In this document: in pieces, positions 8,716 to 18,346 of the stretch | Numbering within the stretch: position 1 is the first letter of the stretch | Layout of the letters: each line of letters begins with the position of its first letter | Assembly (NCBI GenBank): GCA_000969725.1 | Contig: JXSR01S034653.1 | DNA: 22,062 bases | Source of the DNA: Ophiothrix spiculata | Lineage: Eukaryota; Echinodermata; Ophiuroidea; Amphilepidida; Ophiotrichidae | Direction: 5' to 3' (one strand) | Position numbers and translations under genes: made by a program | The notes under the pieces: generated by a model | What the model was told of the DNA's origin: nothing | The model's database searches: none | What the model saw: only the letters and a program-made list of their open reading frames with translations

Positions 8716-9075
8716 TTTAAACCATGTCCATCAAAGCAGTTATTATTTGTAAACTATGAAATGGTATATGTACCTTTAAAGTTTGTCAAATACGATGGTG
8801 TACCTTAAATTTTCTTGGTAAATAATGTATGTTTCAGTGACTCACTTGCTGCGCTATAATACTTGGATATCATTTGTATTTCAACATGCATTCTTCATGA
8901 AATCATCTTGAAGCAATTTGAAACAAAATTTGGAATTCATAAATGATGCAGTTGATGTTATGCCACTATGATTGTACACAGACAAATGGGAGCCAGATGC
9001 AGAAAAAGGCCCAGGGGGACACTACTATCTAAAGTGACAGGGGTGTGCTGTCAGTAGATGAAATGTAGTGGCCAT
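8716..9075. other. No gene or repeat recognised
   Basis: AT-rich DNA with no open frame of note; from about 9000 it grades into the G-rich repeat that follows. Confidence 0.4.
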
Positions 9076-9079
9076 CCAG

Positions 9080-9300
9080 TACAAATTTGCGCACAAAAAA
9101 TAGGGGTCATTCGGTACACATCATCAATAAACATGGGGTCATCCAAGGTTTAAAGATTTTAAAATGTGGGTCATTACAGAAAATAGTAAAATAGTGTCAT
9201 TGAGTATTTGAACTTTCTTAGCAAGAAGCCAAAATTAAAAAGAGGGTCATTGGGTTCAAGTCGGTTTAAAAAAAGTGAGGGTCTATTCAGAGCCACGTCC
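9080..9300. repeat. Degenerate GGGTCATT-type repeat
   Basis: Variants of GGGGTCATT recur at irregular steps of about 35-70 bases (near 9102, 9134, 9166, 9195 and 9244, with a GGGTCTATT variant near 9279), with AAAAA-rich spacers. This gives a long stop-free minus-strand frame (9174-9614, 146 codons) with a low-complexity hydrophobic product, which I take as a by-product of the repeat, not a gene. Confidence 0.5.
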
Positions 9301-9304
9301 TGTG

Positions 9305-9885
9305 TAACCATAATGGAAGTCCTCCCCTCTCCAAAAAAAAAATGATGAGTCTTGCTGCAAATGTGTGTTGTAATGTGTATAAAATAGAATTTAAAATGTC
9401 TTAAATGGTAAATGCTCAACCAAATATGGAAAATGAATATAAAATATATAACATCAGTGGTATAGCCAAACATTCTCATTTGAAGGGCAAGCAGGGGCTG
9501 GATAATTTTGCAATGGAAGGGGATACACCTAAAGATGCTCAGACACAAAATGGTACACCTGACATTTTGCCATGTACCAACCACCCAGATTTTGCTTAAA
9601 TTCATGAAAATCAAAATTTCCTATGAAAGTTTGTTCAAATTTGCAGCAGATTTTGTGAACTTCTGCAAAGTGATGCCCCAAAAGTACAAAATTTGGCTCA
9701 TTTATATCTACAGTGCGCTATATGTTGAAACTTTATACTTTTTATAATGATGTGGGGGGCGCTGCTTTTCTGACCTGTTGCATTAGAGTTGAAAATCTCC
9801 CACTACTCAAAGAAGTCTTGTAGGCCTACGTATGTAGCAATGCAGTTCCTACACTAGCACTCGCGAGTTGCAGTGGCCATGCCAA
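9305..9885. other. No confident gene; overlapping chance frames
   Basis: Open frames overlap on both strands (9174-9614 minus, 9405-9599 and 9508-9747 plus) without start context, splice sites or domains that favour one. GTAGGCCTAC at about 9821 is the characteristic word of this genome. Confidence 0.4.
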
Positions 9886-9889
9886 GGGA

Positions 9890-9905
9890 GGGGGGGGGGG
9901 GGGGG
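9890..9905 (+). repeat. G16 homopolymer run
   Basis: Sixteen consecutive G, preceded by GGGA. Similar GGGAGGGGG runs occur at 19335-19349, and runs of 14 G at 21599 and 21 C at 21100. Length is likely polymorphic and assembly here is fragile. Confidence 0.9.
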
Positions 9906-10599
9906 ATGAGTGTCATGAGGGCATTTAGCCCCCTGTCACAAGTCTTGCCCCTTGCAGCTCATTTGCAGTCACTGACTCAAATTTCAGACTCAATTCCCCT
10001 TGTTTTGATCATTTATATACATTACATGTCAACATTTTTTGTGTGTTCGTGCACATTTAATGAAACTATGTCATTATGTCAATGTTTGGTCAAAATTGGC
10101 AATTTGTTTGTGAATTTTAAGATTTGTAAACAATTTATGACTAAAATTAGCAGGTATGGCAAAAAAAAATCACCTTGCACCCCATCAATTTTTGCTTAAA
10201 ATTGTTTGACCCCCTGATGTTTCCTTTGCCCCCAGTTTGACTCCCCCACTTTGAAAATCCTGTCACCTTTTGACTCTTATGAAATGTAAAGTTAGGTAGT
10301 TTCACAAAGTTTAAATATATTTTCTACTGCAAATATATTGAAAAGTGACCATTTTCAGGTTTAAGATTTACAAATGCCTCAAGATGTGCTCAAGTGCCAC
10401 AACACCCATTTTTTAATAGCTCCAGGAGCATGTTCTAGACTTAAAAGACATCTCATTTTGTGAAAATTGATCAAAACATTCCAATTTTACAAGTTATTTC
10501 CAGTACAATATTCTAATAGTTTTCCTTATTTTCCTTTGCACGTGTTCACAATATAGCAAAATCACATAGCAACAAACTCCCCTTTGTCCGCATCTCATA
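9906..10599. other. Old G/C-biased repeat-like DNA, no gene
   Basis: Contains repeated pyrimidine words (GCCCCCTGTC, GACCCCCTGATG, GCCCCCAGTTTGACTCCCCC) on the plus strand, giving a 108-codon frame at 9873-10199 that starts before the G run and is glycine-rich by translation of that run. I regard it as non-coding repeat. Confidence 0.4.
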
Positions 10600-10603
10600 T
10601 TAA

Positions 10604-11109
10604 AGGGACTGGCCTAGATTCTGTCCGCTGATTTTCTGACTATCTATCTAACATATCCAACCAGTAGTTTCCGCTGAATTTGTGTAACAGAGGAAAAAAA
10701 TGAAATTATTTACCAGCTGTATTTTTTGTCGCCGGCGACAAAAAACGGTTGAAAAAGTGTTTCTAGTTTCAAATCTTAAAAAGATCTTGTTTCTACACCT
10801 GTGATGGGTAAACAAAATTATTTTTGATAAAATTGTTTCTCTTTTGATATACATGTATTAACTTATCTCCAAGAGTTTCATTGGATCTTTTATCTGGTAA
10901 ATACCCATCTGAGGTACAAATTTAGGATTTAGGAAACACTGGATAGTCACACCACCATCACATATAGATATATTGCAAATCAATTCGCTGTCAATTTGAG
11001 CCATTTCTGTGTACATTTCTGTACTTTTTTGGATTTTACTACACTTTTAAGCTTTATTTAAAGCATTTCCATAAGTTTTTAATTCTAAGTGGAATCTAGG
11101 CTAGTCCCT
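10604..11109 (+). repeat. Repeat A copy 3, complete, TTAA-flanked
   Basis: Inverted ends AGGGACTGGCCTAGATTC and (other strand) AGGGACTAGCCTAGATTC sit between TTAA (10600-10603) and TTAA (11110-11113). The body matches copy 2 on the opposite strand and, in its right half, copy 1. It shows the uninterrupted ATCTGAGGTAC at about 10910 that serves as the empty site for the hairpin inserted in copy 1. The 68-codon minus frame inside it is chance. Confidence 0.87.
10722..10745. repeat. Perfect 24-bp palindrome inside repeat A copy 3
   Basis: Six T, GTCGCC, GGCGAC, six A: a perfect self-complementary sequence with four CpG-bearing positions in its core. The corresponding part of copy 2 (about 8557-8581) keeps the T/A flanks but the core is eroded. 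It may be a structural or binding feature of the intact element. Confidence 0.85.
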
Positions 11110-11113
11110 TTAA

Positions 11114-11389
11114 TTCCAATAATTATTATCATGCAGCATTTTAAATCTACATACAACCTTTAATATCACTATTAATACTATTTTATTGTCTAAAATTTAA
11201 TATCTTTGTGAAAATAAAACACAGTGAATATTTCTTGCTGTACAGTTGTGAAAATAACGATACAGTGAAATAAAGTAAAGTAGGGTATTTGCATTCTGGC
11301 ATGATCCAGGTGTGCTGGTGATGCTGACTAGCTTGCCTGCATGGATCAGTCGCACACTCATGCAGTCTAACACAAGTCGTCAACATGCA
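11114..11389. other. Upstream flank of the candidate gene
   Basis: AT-rich, no recognisable TATA box at a useful distance and no coding frame. It lies between repeat A copy 3 and the CpG-richer stretch taken as the first exon. Confidence 0.35.
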
Positions 11390-11614
11390 GGGCTCATAAC
11401 ACGCTTGATAATTCTTGACTTATTACGTCTGAATATCTGTATTTCCTTCCTTCGTAGGAGCGATAGTCAAATATGATACGGGGATGCCTACATGAGCTGG
11501 CGCACAAACATGTCAATAGCGATTTACATGGATGATTGATAAATCCGACAGCTTTTGCTCGAAGCATTGTAGGAAATATAATCAACTCAACTACTGGAGA
11601 AATTAGCCGAGTGG
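11390..11614 (+). promoter_or_regulatory. Candidate promoter and non-coding first exon
   Basis: This stretch is richer in CpG than its flanks (about ten in 220 bases). It ends in CCGAGTGG|GTAAGT at 11614/11615, a consensus 5' splice site. Its only ATGs open very short frames, as expected for a 5' untranslated exon. The next good 3' splice site downstream, at 12188, leads straight into the coding exon, giving an intron of 574 bases. The transcription start cannot be placed, so the left border is a guess. A minus-strand frame over the same bases (11394-11627) is treated as chance. Confidence 0.4.
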
Positions 11615-12188
11615 GTAAGTTTACCATACCTTTACATCTAACATTGCGTATTCAATTCAAGCATTGTGTTCTATAATACAATTGTGTAGATTTTGTACTT
11701 CGTCTTTTATGAGCAAGATTTAATTTGGTTTCAAGTTGCAAGCACATGTAATGAAGCAGTGGTGATTTGCTTGTAATATATATGTAAGTGAATGCACAAT
11801 GTCTTGAAAAAGGTGCCTTTTTTTGAATATTGAATACCAGGTTTAATATGAGGTATTTTTATGTCTTAACTATTTCCCATCTTTTGCAATTTAGCTTGTC
11901 AGAAGGAATTTGTCGAAAAAAATTGCGTATAGTACCGGGGATAGATGTTGTGTTTTCTGTGGTTTTTAGCTTCTGAAATTCTACTATATGAAATATGTCG
12001 TGGAGTCTCATCCTCCCAATTTGAGGATTTATTTAAAGATGCTAAATAATGAAAAAGCCTTTTTTGTACATCGTAACAATTTCTCTTCTTTCTCAAATTT
12101 AGCTTGTCAAAAGAAATTTGTTTCAAAGAATTGCTTAAAAGTGTGGTTAATTTAGTGTTCTGTTTTTGAGCTTCTGTTTTCTCCTTAG
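11615..12188 (+). other. Candidate intron 1 with internal duplication
   Basis: Starts GTAAGT and ends with a pyrimidine-rich TTCTGTTTTCTCCTTAG. Two segments about 208 bases apart resemble each other: from 11888 (AATTTAGCTTGTCAGAAG, later TTTTTAGCTTCTG) and from 12096 (AAATTTAGCTTGTCAAAAG, later TTTTTGAGCTTCTG). The second copy runs into the splice acceptor, so the acceptor region itself was locally duplicated. Confidence 0.45.
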
Positions 12189-12218
12189 TATTGTGAAGTT
12201 TTGTAGATTAGCATAAAG

Positions 12219-12372
12219 ATGATCAATTGTTCTTCTTCTTCTTTGAGGATACTACGCAACATTCCTTGTGGAACAAAACGCCTTGTTCAGAAAGCCTTTT
12301 CCATGAGCTTACCCAAACTGGAAGATCAAGGTATCTATGGTCCTCTCAAAGGTGCAAATTTCCTTGTAATAG
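12219..12372 (+). CDS. First coding exon of an unidentified mitochondrial protein
   Basis: The exon starts at 12189, just after the splice acceptor TTCTGTTTTCTCCTTAG. An in-frame TAG lies between the splice site and the ATG at 12219, and the ATG has A at -3, so this start is well supported. The exon stops at ATAG|GTAAAA (12372/12373) after 51 codons plus one base (phase 1). The first roughly 30 residues are rich in Ser, Arg and Lys with no acidic residue (Arg at 10, 13 and 21; Lys at 20 and 25), typical of a cleavable mitochondrial presequence. A globular start, GIYGPLKGANFLVI, follows. Reading on past the donor adds 12 codons to a TGA at 12408. The family is not identified. A class III CoA-transferase, whose N terminus often reads like GPLxGxxVLDL, is one weak possibility; a nucleotide-binding oxidoreductase is another. 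No next exon was found. Confidence 0.6.
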
Positions 12373-13346
12373 GTAAAACTAGGCTTCTTTTAAATAGAAT
12401 TCTGTTTTGATTTGACTTAACGAATTCTTTCAAATATTTTTGAGTTCTTCATAAACTGTTGAGGAATTGTTTGAAGATGCTTAACAAATAGTTAAGGTTT
12501 TAATTTTAACATTTATTTAGAAATTGAAGTAAACTCTTTAAAAATGACTTAAACATTGCCTGATGTGCAGTTATTTGAAAATCATTTTTTACCTAAAAAT
12601 TGTTTTATTTTTTCCCCCAAAGTATTGCACATGCAGCTTGCCATAAGCATAATGATTTCAGCAAATTTTCTCCGAAATAAAAATAATGTTCGCCCGGCAC
12701 CATCTGTGTCTATTTCATAAATAAACACCTTTGTGCAGTAAACATTGTAATTATTGGTGGAAATAATAATAGAAATAATGCAGAATGTCTGCATTAAAGT
12801 CATCATGTAAGAGGGGATATCCAAAAGTTTTAAAGATCACCAAGAAGAAAGACAGCCAGGAACTTAATTTTATTATGTGACCCCTAAGTCATCTTTACGT
12901 GACTGTCCACTGACTGACATTGTAGAGATCCTCTGTTAAAACCAAATCAACAAGTCTCCATTATTTCAGGTCAACCATGTTATATTACTTCTTTATGACA
13001 TCATTTGTTGACAGATTTCCATGTTTTTTGGGATCAATGGAAAGAAGAGATCCTAATCTATGGTGTCAAACATCTAAACTTTTGGTATGGCATCATAGAA
13101 TTACTGGGCTGTAACCCTTCAAATGCAGGGACTTAGTCACGCCACACATCTTTGATTTCTCTGTGCAGTTTATCTGGTTAACAGAGGCAGGTTGGTGACA
13201 TCTGATTTCAGATATTTTGTCATCCAAAATCATCCAAATTCAGATAATTTAGAGCTCGATTTAACCACTTTAGAGGTTTTTTGCTTAAATTTTACCAAAT
13301 TCAGATATTTTAATGAAAAATCATTCTCATGCCTGAGCACTGAGTT
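12373..13346 (+). other. Probable start of intron 2; no exon confirmed
   Basis: Begins GTAAAACT. AT-rich with no strong exon. A block at about 13015-13137, after TTGTTGACAG, is open in the phase left by the first exon for about 40 codons and ends in TAG. It lacks a convincing pyrimidine tract and a recognisable product, so it is not called. Confidence 0.4.
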
Positions 13347-13818
13347 CAATTGAATACGCTAGAATAAGAACATCCTAACTCCATGCTGCCTTCTGTTAAG
13401 TTATGTAAAATATAAATGCATATAAATCTCTGAAAATGCTTTCAAATCACTAGAAAGCATTTCCATGTCTTTATCCTAATCATAGTGTCACATTTGACCT
13501 TGTAGATGACTTTGTTAGACATTGTTAGATAATTTTCTAGCATATAGTTGCAGAGGGGAGCTCGTCGAGTTGGGATGTTCTTGTAATGACTGTTTAAATA
13601 AAGCAACAATGTACTATAAAAATAATCTAACAACGTCTAAACAAGTCAACAACAAGGTCAAATGTGACAATATGATTAGGATATTGACATGGAAATGCTA
13701 TTTTAGTGATCAATGTGAAAGCATTTTCAGAAATTTGTATGCATTTATATTTAATAAATATAATTAACAGAAGGGAGCTATTGTAGTTGGGATGTTCTTA
13801 TTCTGGCGTATTCAATTG
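13347..13818. mobile_element. Large compound foldback element
   Basis: The outer ends CAATTGAATACGC and GCGTATTCAATTG are exact inverses. The arms (about 13347-13530 and 13624-13818) pair over roughly 185-195 bases with substitutions and small indels. The centre holds a further partial copy of the right outer end (about 13549-13590: GCAGAGGGGAGCTCG, then GTTGGGATGTTCTTG), in direct orientation to it. The overlapping frames 13442-13633 (minus) and 13522-13767 (plus) share KVKCD, MIRI and TWKC only because of this symmetry. The CAATTG at both ends is itself a palindrome, so the target duplication cannot be separated from the end. Confidence 0.78.
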
Positions 13819-14285
13819 TTTGTATAATAATGTAATGTAAATGCACACAAACTGATTTATCAGTTCATTCACTTTTAAGTTCTTTTTTTACAACAAACAC
13901 ATGTACAAAGCATATGTGACACAGTGATGCCAAAAGCCTGGAGCATTGTCAGTGGAGTTTATTCACAGAAATTGAACATATAGCGAAAGTCAATATTATT
14001 ATTTATTCTAAGGCATATGATAAAATAGTTGCTATTGTAATTTTTGCTTCTGCATTTAATTTGTCAGGATGCTCTACTGATTTATGAAAATTGATGTCAA
14101 AATGGTTCACTTTTTGTTGAAATTTTTTACAAGCACTTTAGACATATTTATATAAGCATTTTTTGCAGTTATTTATCTATCTACTCTGCAACTCTGCAAA
14201 TTCCATTGCTGAATTATTTTTTCAAAATAATCACACAAGTTCTTACTTTTCAAACTAACTTTTTGACAAATTTTTAAATCTCTGC
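13819..14285. other. No gene or repeat recognised
   Basis: AT-rich DNA with T- and A-rich words; no frame or inverted structure of note. Confidence 0.4.
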
Positions 14286-14297
14286 AACCAATATATT

Positions 14298-14441
14298 CAG
14301 GCCCATAGCCAGAAAGTTTTCAGGGGGTGCTGGATTTTCAAAAAGTTGACCTTTTGGAGGAAAAATTATTTTAATTCGACCCTTAACAAACTTCAGTAGT
14401 TTTAAAAAGTGACAAGCAAAAAAAAAAAAAAAAAAAAAAAA
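14298..14441 (+). repeat. Retroposed or repeat fragment with A24 tail
   Basis: A segment starting GGCCCATAGCCAG, with CAGGGGGTGCTGGATTTTC, runs into 24 consecutive A (14418-14441), as a retroposon with a poly-A tail would. No flanking target duplication is obvious and no source gene is recognised. The poly-A run alone may also be a simple repeat. Confidence 0.4.
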
Positions 14442-15245
14442 GCACAACAACAACAAAACCCAGGGAGTTTCAGTAGATTTGCCAATGTTTATTGTAGTAT
14501 TTTACCATAAAAAGAAAAGTTGTTAACAATGGATGCAGTTTTTTTTTTTTTGACTTTGAGTTTATTTTGTTGTGGCAATTTCCCCCCTTAAGAATTCAGG
14601 AAAATAAAATTAAAAGAAAACATTAAAAAGGGACAGGGATAAAGGAAAAGCAAAAGAAAAGAGGAGATTTTTCGTTGAGAAATTGAAAACAATGCCATTG
14701 TGGACTTATGAGACATTATATTGGCTGCCCTAATATATCAGTTGCCCCTCCTAGCAATAAACCCTGGTACAGCGCTTGGTTTGGGGGACCTTTTATGTAC
14801 ATTGTCAAGTTTGGGGATGCTTTGATTCCCTCTGAAGTGTTGCAAAGTATCTTGGGTAGATGCAGAAGATTCTCTAAACATTTTCAAAATATCAAAAATT
14901 TATTAGTATTAATTAATTTCATTAGAAATGTTAGTAAGAAGATGAATATACCTCCAATGTGCAATGTCGAAACATCCATAGCTTGAATTGTTATTTTTCC
15001 CATACCCATATGAGCATAGGTTTGTACATAAAACATGCCTTCATGGAATAGCTTAGTATAGAACACATGATGCCTTGTGCTAGAGAGCATTGCAGAATGA
15101 ATTAAAGATTTAGTAATAAGATGCTGTTATGCATCGGTCATACTGAAAAATCAAACTGCCCCACATGGATTATACCTGAGTGTATAAGGGATTTTTCATT
15201 GATTTATTGCTATTACCAACATTTTTGCCATTGTGAGACTCCAGC
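14442..15245. other. No confident gene
   Basis: Starts with an A/C-rich tail and a T run near 14540. The 92-codon frame at 14708-14986 shows no domain, overlaps a 68-codon frame on the other strand (14884-15090) and lacks splice support. Not called as a gene. Confidence 0.4.
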
Positions 15246-15272
15246 TTAACCCTTTCCAGTCTGATCACCTTT
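15246..15272 (+). repeat. Isolated piggyBac-like end
   Basis: TTAACCCTTTCCAGTCTGA resembles the left end of the MITE at 20505 (TTAACCCTTTCAATCTGA). No matching inverted right end (GGGTTAA) is seen within several hundred bases, so this looks like a decayed copy or a solitary end. Confidence 0.45.
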
Positions 15273-15938
15273 TGCGTCCCAGGCTGAAGGCATTTTACCT
15301 CTAAACTGACTTTGAAAGTAAATTAAAATTATCTTTAGAAATATTCTACATAATTCAAGGAGACTTCAACATAATACACCTGTGTGAACTGTACACATTG
15401 CCTGGGATAGTGTTTTTGAAGGTAAGAGGCAGTGAGTGTAGTTAGGGCATCTGGGGGAAGTCCTATGCCTGAACTGACAGTAAATTTAGGGCATCCCCAA
15501 AATAAATTTGAGTAAAAACATCCTAAAATGAAGGATTATGTCTATTGAAGAGCATTTACAAGATATATTTTGGCAAAAAATTATTTTGCCACTGAAAAGT
15601 GGATAAAATGCGCATAGACCTACATGCTTTTCTATACCAATACACATGGAATTAAATTCGGGATCCCAAATTTAATTCAACAAATAACTATAACAGAGAA
15701 AGTAAGTATCTGTAAGCCAAATCATTTGGAGGATATTCATATATACCAAAAACAAAACTGATAATAATATATAAAAAAAAAGTCATTTGTGACAGGTGGT
15801 GCTTCTTTTTTGTATTGCTTTAATACATCTGATATCTAATATCTAATACTTTTGCTTTTGCCCCATTGCAACTGGTCACCAACTGGTGTTGGATTCTCTG
15901 AAGGAAGCTGCAAGGCTGGTGCCAGAGTTGTTTTGAAA
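15273..15938. other. No gene seen
   Basis: AT-rich DNA. A short tandem ATATCTAATATCTAATA lies near 15832. No frame or structure I can support. Confidence 0.4.
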
Positions 15939-15940
15939 TA

Positions 15941-16344
15941 CGCTGGGGAAGTAGTGACGTCACATTTATGATTAATTAGCCCAACACGTGCAATCTGGTA
16001 CCAAACAAATGATCATGTCCTGTGTGGTTCTACTGATCATACGTATTATCAGAATAGACATACATAAACATATAGATCAGACTGATTTTTCTTGGTTGGA
16101 AAATGAAAAATAACGGCAGGGTCCCATCCTGGCTTGTGATCACAACCTTCAGCATTTATAACAGGTCGGCATGTTTTCCCTTATTTTTGGTTTAGACGAA
16201 TGTTATGGTATCAAATAGGAGTCTGATTTTTTTCCCTATAGACTTAACGTTAAGTGTGGTAAAACTGTCCACCCCGTTTGTTTGGAATCAAAACGCATGT
16301 GTTGGGTGATTTACATAAATTATGACGTCACTACTTCCCCAGCG
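15941..16344. mobile_element. TA-flanked MITE whose ends carry full CRE sites
   Basis: Left CGCTGGGGAAGTAGTGACG and its inverse at the right end are bordered by TA (15939-15940, 16345-16346). The similarity continues inward for about 75 bases (CCCAACACGTGC against CCCAACACATGC, then CCAAACAAA). Each arm contains the palindrome TGACGTCA (15955-15962 and 16323-16330), the consensus cAMP-response element. A 12-bp palindrome, CTTAACGTTAAG, lies at 16243-16254. No coding frame. The TA target fits a Tc1/mariner-type non-autonomous element. Confidence 0.8.
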
Positions 16345-16346
16345 TA

Positions 16347-17189
16347 TTGTTGGGAATGGGAAGGCAAGCAGGCAGCCATAATTGAGAACACTGGTTCCAA
16401 GCATGTAGTTAACTTGTACACGACCTGATTATTTGTACTCCTCTATATATTCAAGCGATTGGTATGCAAACAAGTGATAATGTCAGGAAAACTTTGGCTA
16501 AGCTACATGTCCCCCATATCCATCTCTATAAGCATTGTCAAGATGGAATTGATGTCAGAGTTGATATTTGTTTTGGAGCTTGGGTTACAGGTAGACTATG
16601 AAGGGTATTTGATGGCCTCCGGCTAAACGAGCGACTTGGTGTGAAAAAGTGCATTGCTATAATAAGGGAGCTGCTGGGATCCTGATTGCCTGCAATGTTA
16701 AGACATGTGGTGGTGTCTGCTTGTGTGTTGGTTTGACATTCAGGAACTTTGAATAAGGTGGTAACAAACATGAAAACTGATCTTGTCAGATAGGAAAAAC
16801 ATGTGGGACTAAAACCCTGAATAAGATGAGCAGATATGGGGATATGGCAATGTAAAATTTTGTTGGAAGTCAGACAAATTCAGTTTTTAAGTATTGGTAC
16901 CTTTTTTAACCAAAGGGGAAGATGGAAGTTTTCATTTTTTCTTTACGTCCACAGAGGCCTACATATAGGGTGATTTGGTGATGTCTTGGGAAGCTAATGG
17001 AGAAAAATCCACTACCCTTTTAAAATATTTGATAAAAATGTGTGTACCAAGGCCTAATACAAGACATTCCTTTTTAATTAAATGAGTAATCTCACAATAT
17101 CCCATTTTACAAAGTTACGAAATTTGCCTAAGTCCAAATACGTCATAGACCCAAGTTACCTATGATCACAAAATCGCTCTCATTCTAAG
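16347..17189. other. No confident gene
   Basis: A 77-codon minus frame (16538-16771) is Ser/Thr/Pro-rich but has no recognisable domain or splice context. The rest is AT-rich without visible structure. Confidence 0.4.
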
Positions 17190-17262
17190 CAGCGCCTGCT
17201 CAGTGGCTTGACATAGTGATAATTCGATCAAGATGCGGAAGGTAGTAGGTCCGAATCCAGGT
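17190..17262 (+). repeat. tRNA-like SINE head
   Basis: GCTCAGTGG (about 17198-17206) resembles an A box, and GGTCCGAATCC (17248-17258) a B box with one change from GGTTCGAATCC, at tRNA-like spacing. The stems do not pair well, so this is a decayed tRNA-derived element. No clear body or tail follows. Confidence 0.5.
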
Positions 17263-18130
17263 AATTATTCACCATTTTTGACTTGCATATTTTTCTGAGG
17301 AGTGGTCAAAAGTGTTAGGGTTAAGATTAGGAAAATGTGAGCAGATACCTATGTCCAGTGGTCAAGACCCCTTTTTTAGCCCCCAAATCGCTCATTAGAT
17401 CTTCATCTTTAGGCCCCTATTTCAAGGAAAAATACAATATTTTTGCTCCAACTGTAAAAAATGATCAGGAAAAGCAATGTTCAGCTCAGAAAGCTATTTT
17501 TGGCCAAAACTTCCGGTGTTACGATAAAAAAGTTTAAGCAATGCAATTTAAATGCATCGTGTTGATTTCATGATTTTCAACTTTTAAGTTCATTTTATTT
17601 CATTTTAAATCCAACTCAAACTTGACAAATTTTATCACAGATGATCTATGTATGCAAAATAAATAAATTCATGATTTTATTCAATTTGGAATTGATCATA
17701 ATTCTATTGTTCTAAATGAATAGTGATTGGATTTGAGGCATAACAATGGTGCTTTGGGGAGTTTCAAGGTGGAAAAGTGCACCGAGATTTGTGAAAATAT
17801 TCTAAAACCTGGCTTCATTCTCATGTTCATCACATAATGTGTAATGTGATACTCTACTTTTGTTGTTTATAAAAATGTTCTTGAATGCCAGCACATTTAA
17901 AAAAAGAGAGGTTTGGGGTAACAGTAAACATTTTCTCCTGTCATGCAAGTTTTCAGTGTTGTTTATTTTTACATCCATAGGTAGAGAAAACTCCTAGGGA
18001 ATATTCAAATTTCATCTCAAAAGGGGTATTTGGCCTGAAGGGCACAAAATGGGGGCTTGTAGAATGACTGGTGCCAAAATTTTGTAGTTGCTGGTCTGAT
18101 GTTTTGAGAAAATACTACTTTCAGAACTGA
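17263..18130. other. No confident gene
   Basis: The 66-codon frame at 17337-17537 has no domain. The remainder is AT-rich with no inverted or tandem structure noted. Confidence 0.4.
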
Positions 18131-18290
18131 ATGGGGTATGGGTTAGCGCAGTTTTCTCGCCCTTTCATTACTGCGGCCTGGTTGGACCTAGGTTGTATGA
18201 ATTTGATTGTCAACCCATATTTGTCTTTGAAGGTTTTCTCTGAGCAATTTGGTTTCTTCCTGAATCTAACATCAAAAATCCTCTCCATTC
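18131..18290 (+). repeat. tRNA-Glu-derived SINE, head plus body
   Basis: GGTTAGCGCAG then CGCCCTTTCATTACTGCGGCC and TGGTTGGACCTAGG follow the order of a tRNA-Glu (anticodon loop CTTTCAT, anticodon TTC) with a damaged B box. The body from about 18196 (GAATTTGATTGTCAACCCAT, then GGTTTTCTCTGAGC and GGTTTCTTCCTG) matches the fragment at 20212-20292. The two open frames over this stretch (18131-18364 plus and 18121-18306 minus) are repeat sequence, not genes. Confidence 0.72.
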
Positions 18291-18346
18291 CACTCTTGTC
18301 TTTCACACTATGGAGGCACCCCGTGAATATAATGCATAATGCACTA

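Noticed and set aside
9174-9614. Longest open frame in the window, 146 codons on the minus strand
   Set aside because: It covers the degenerate GGGTCATT repeat and AT-rich flank, its product is hydrophobic low-complexity without a domain, and plus-strand frames overlap it. Length is explainable by chance and repeat structure.
9873-10199. 108-codon plus-strand frame with a glycine run
   Set aside because: The glycine run is the translation of the G16 homopolymer, and the rest lies in pyrimidine-rich repeat-like DNA.
13015-13137. Open block after TTGTTGACAG in the phase left by the first coding exon, about 40 codons to a TAG
   Set aside because: Weak acceptor, no family resemblance, and a stop shortly after; could be a terminal exon only if transcripts show it.
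13442-13767. Two overlapping frames on opposite strands encoding similar peptides (KVKCD...MIRI...TWKC)
   Set aside because: The similarity follows directly from the inverted arms of the foldback at 13347-13818 and is not evidence of selection on protein.
14708-14986. 92-codon plus-strand frame
   Set aside because: No domain, overlapped by a minus-strand frame (14884-15090), no splice or promoter context.
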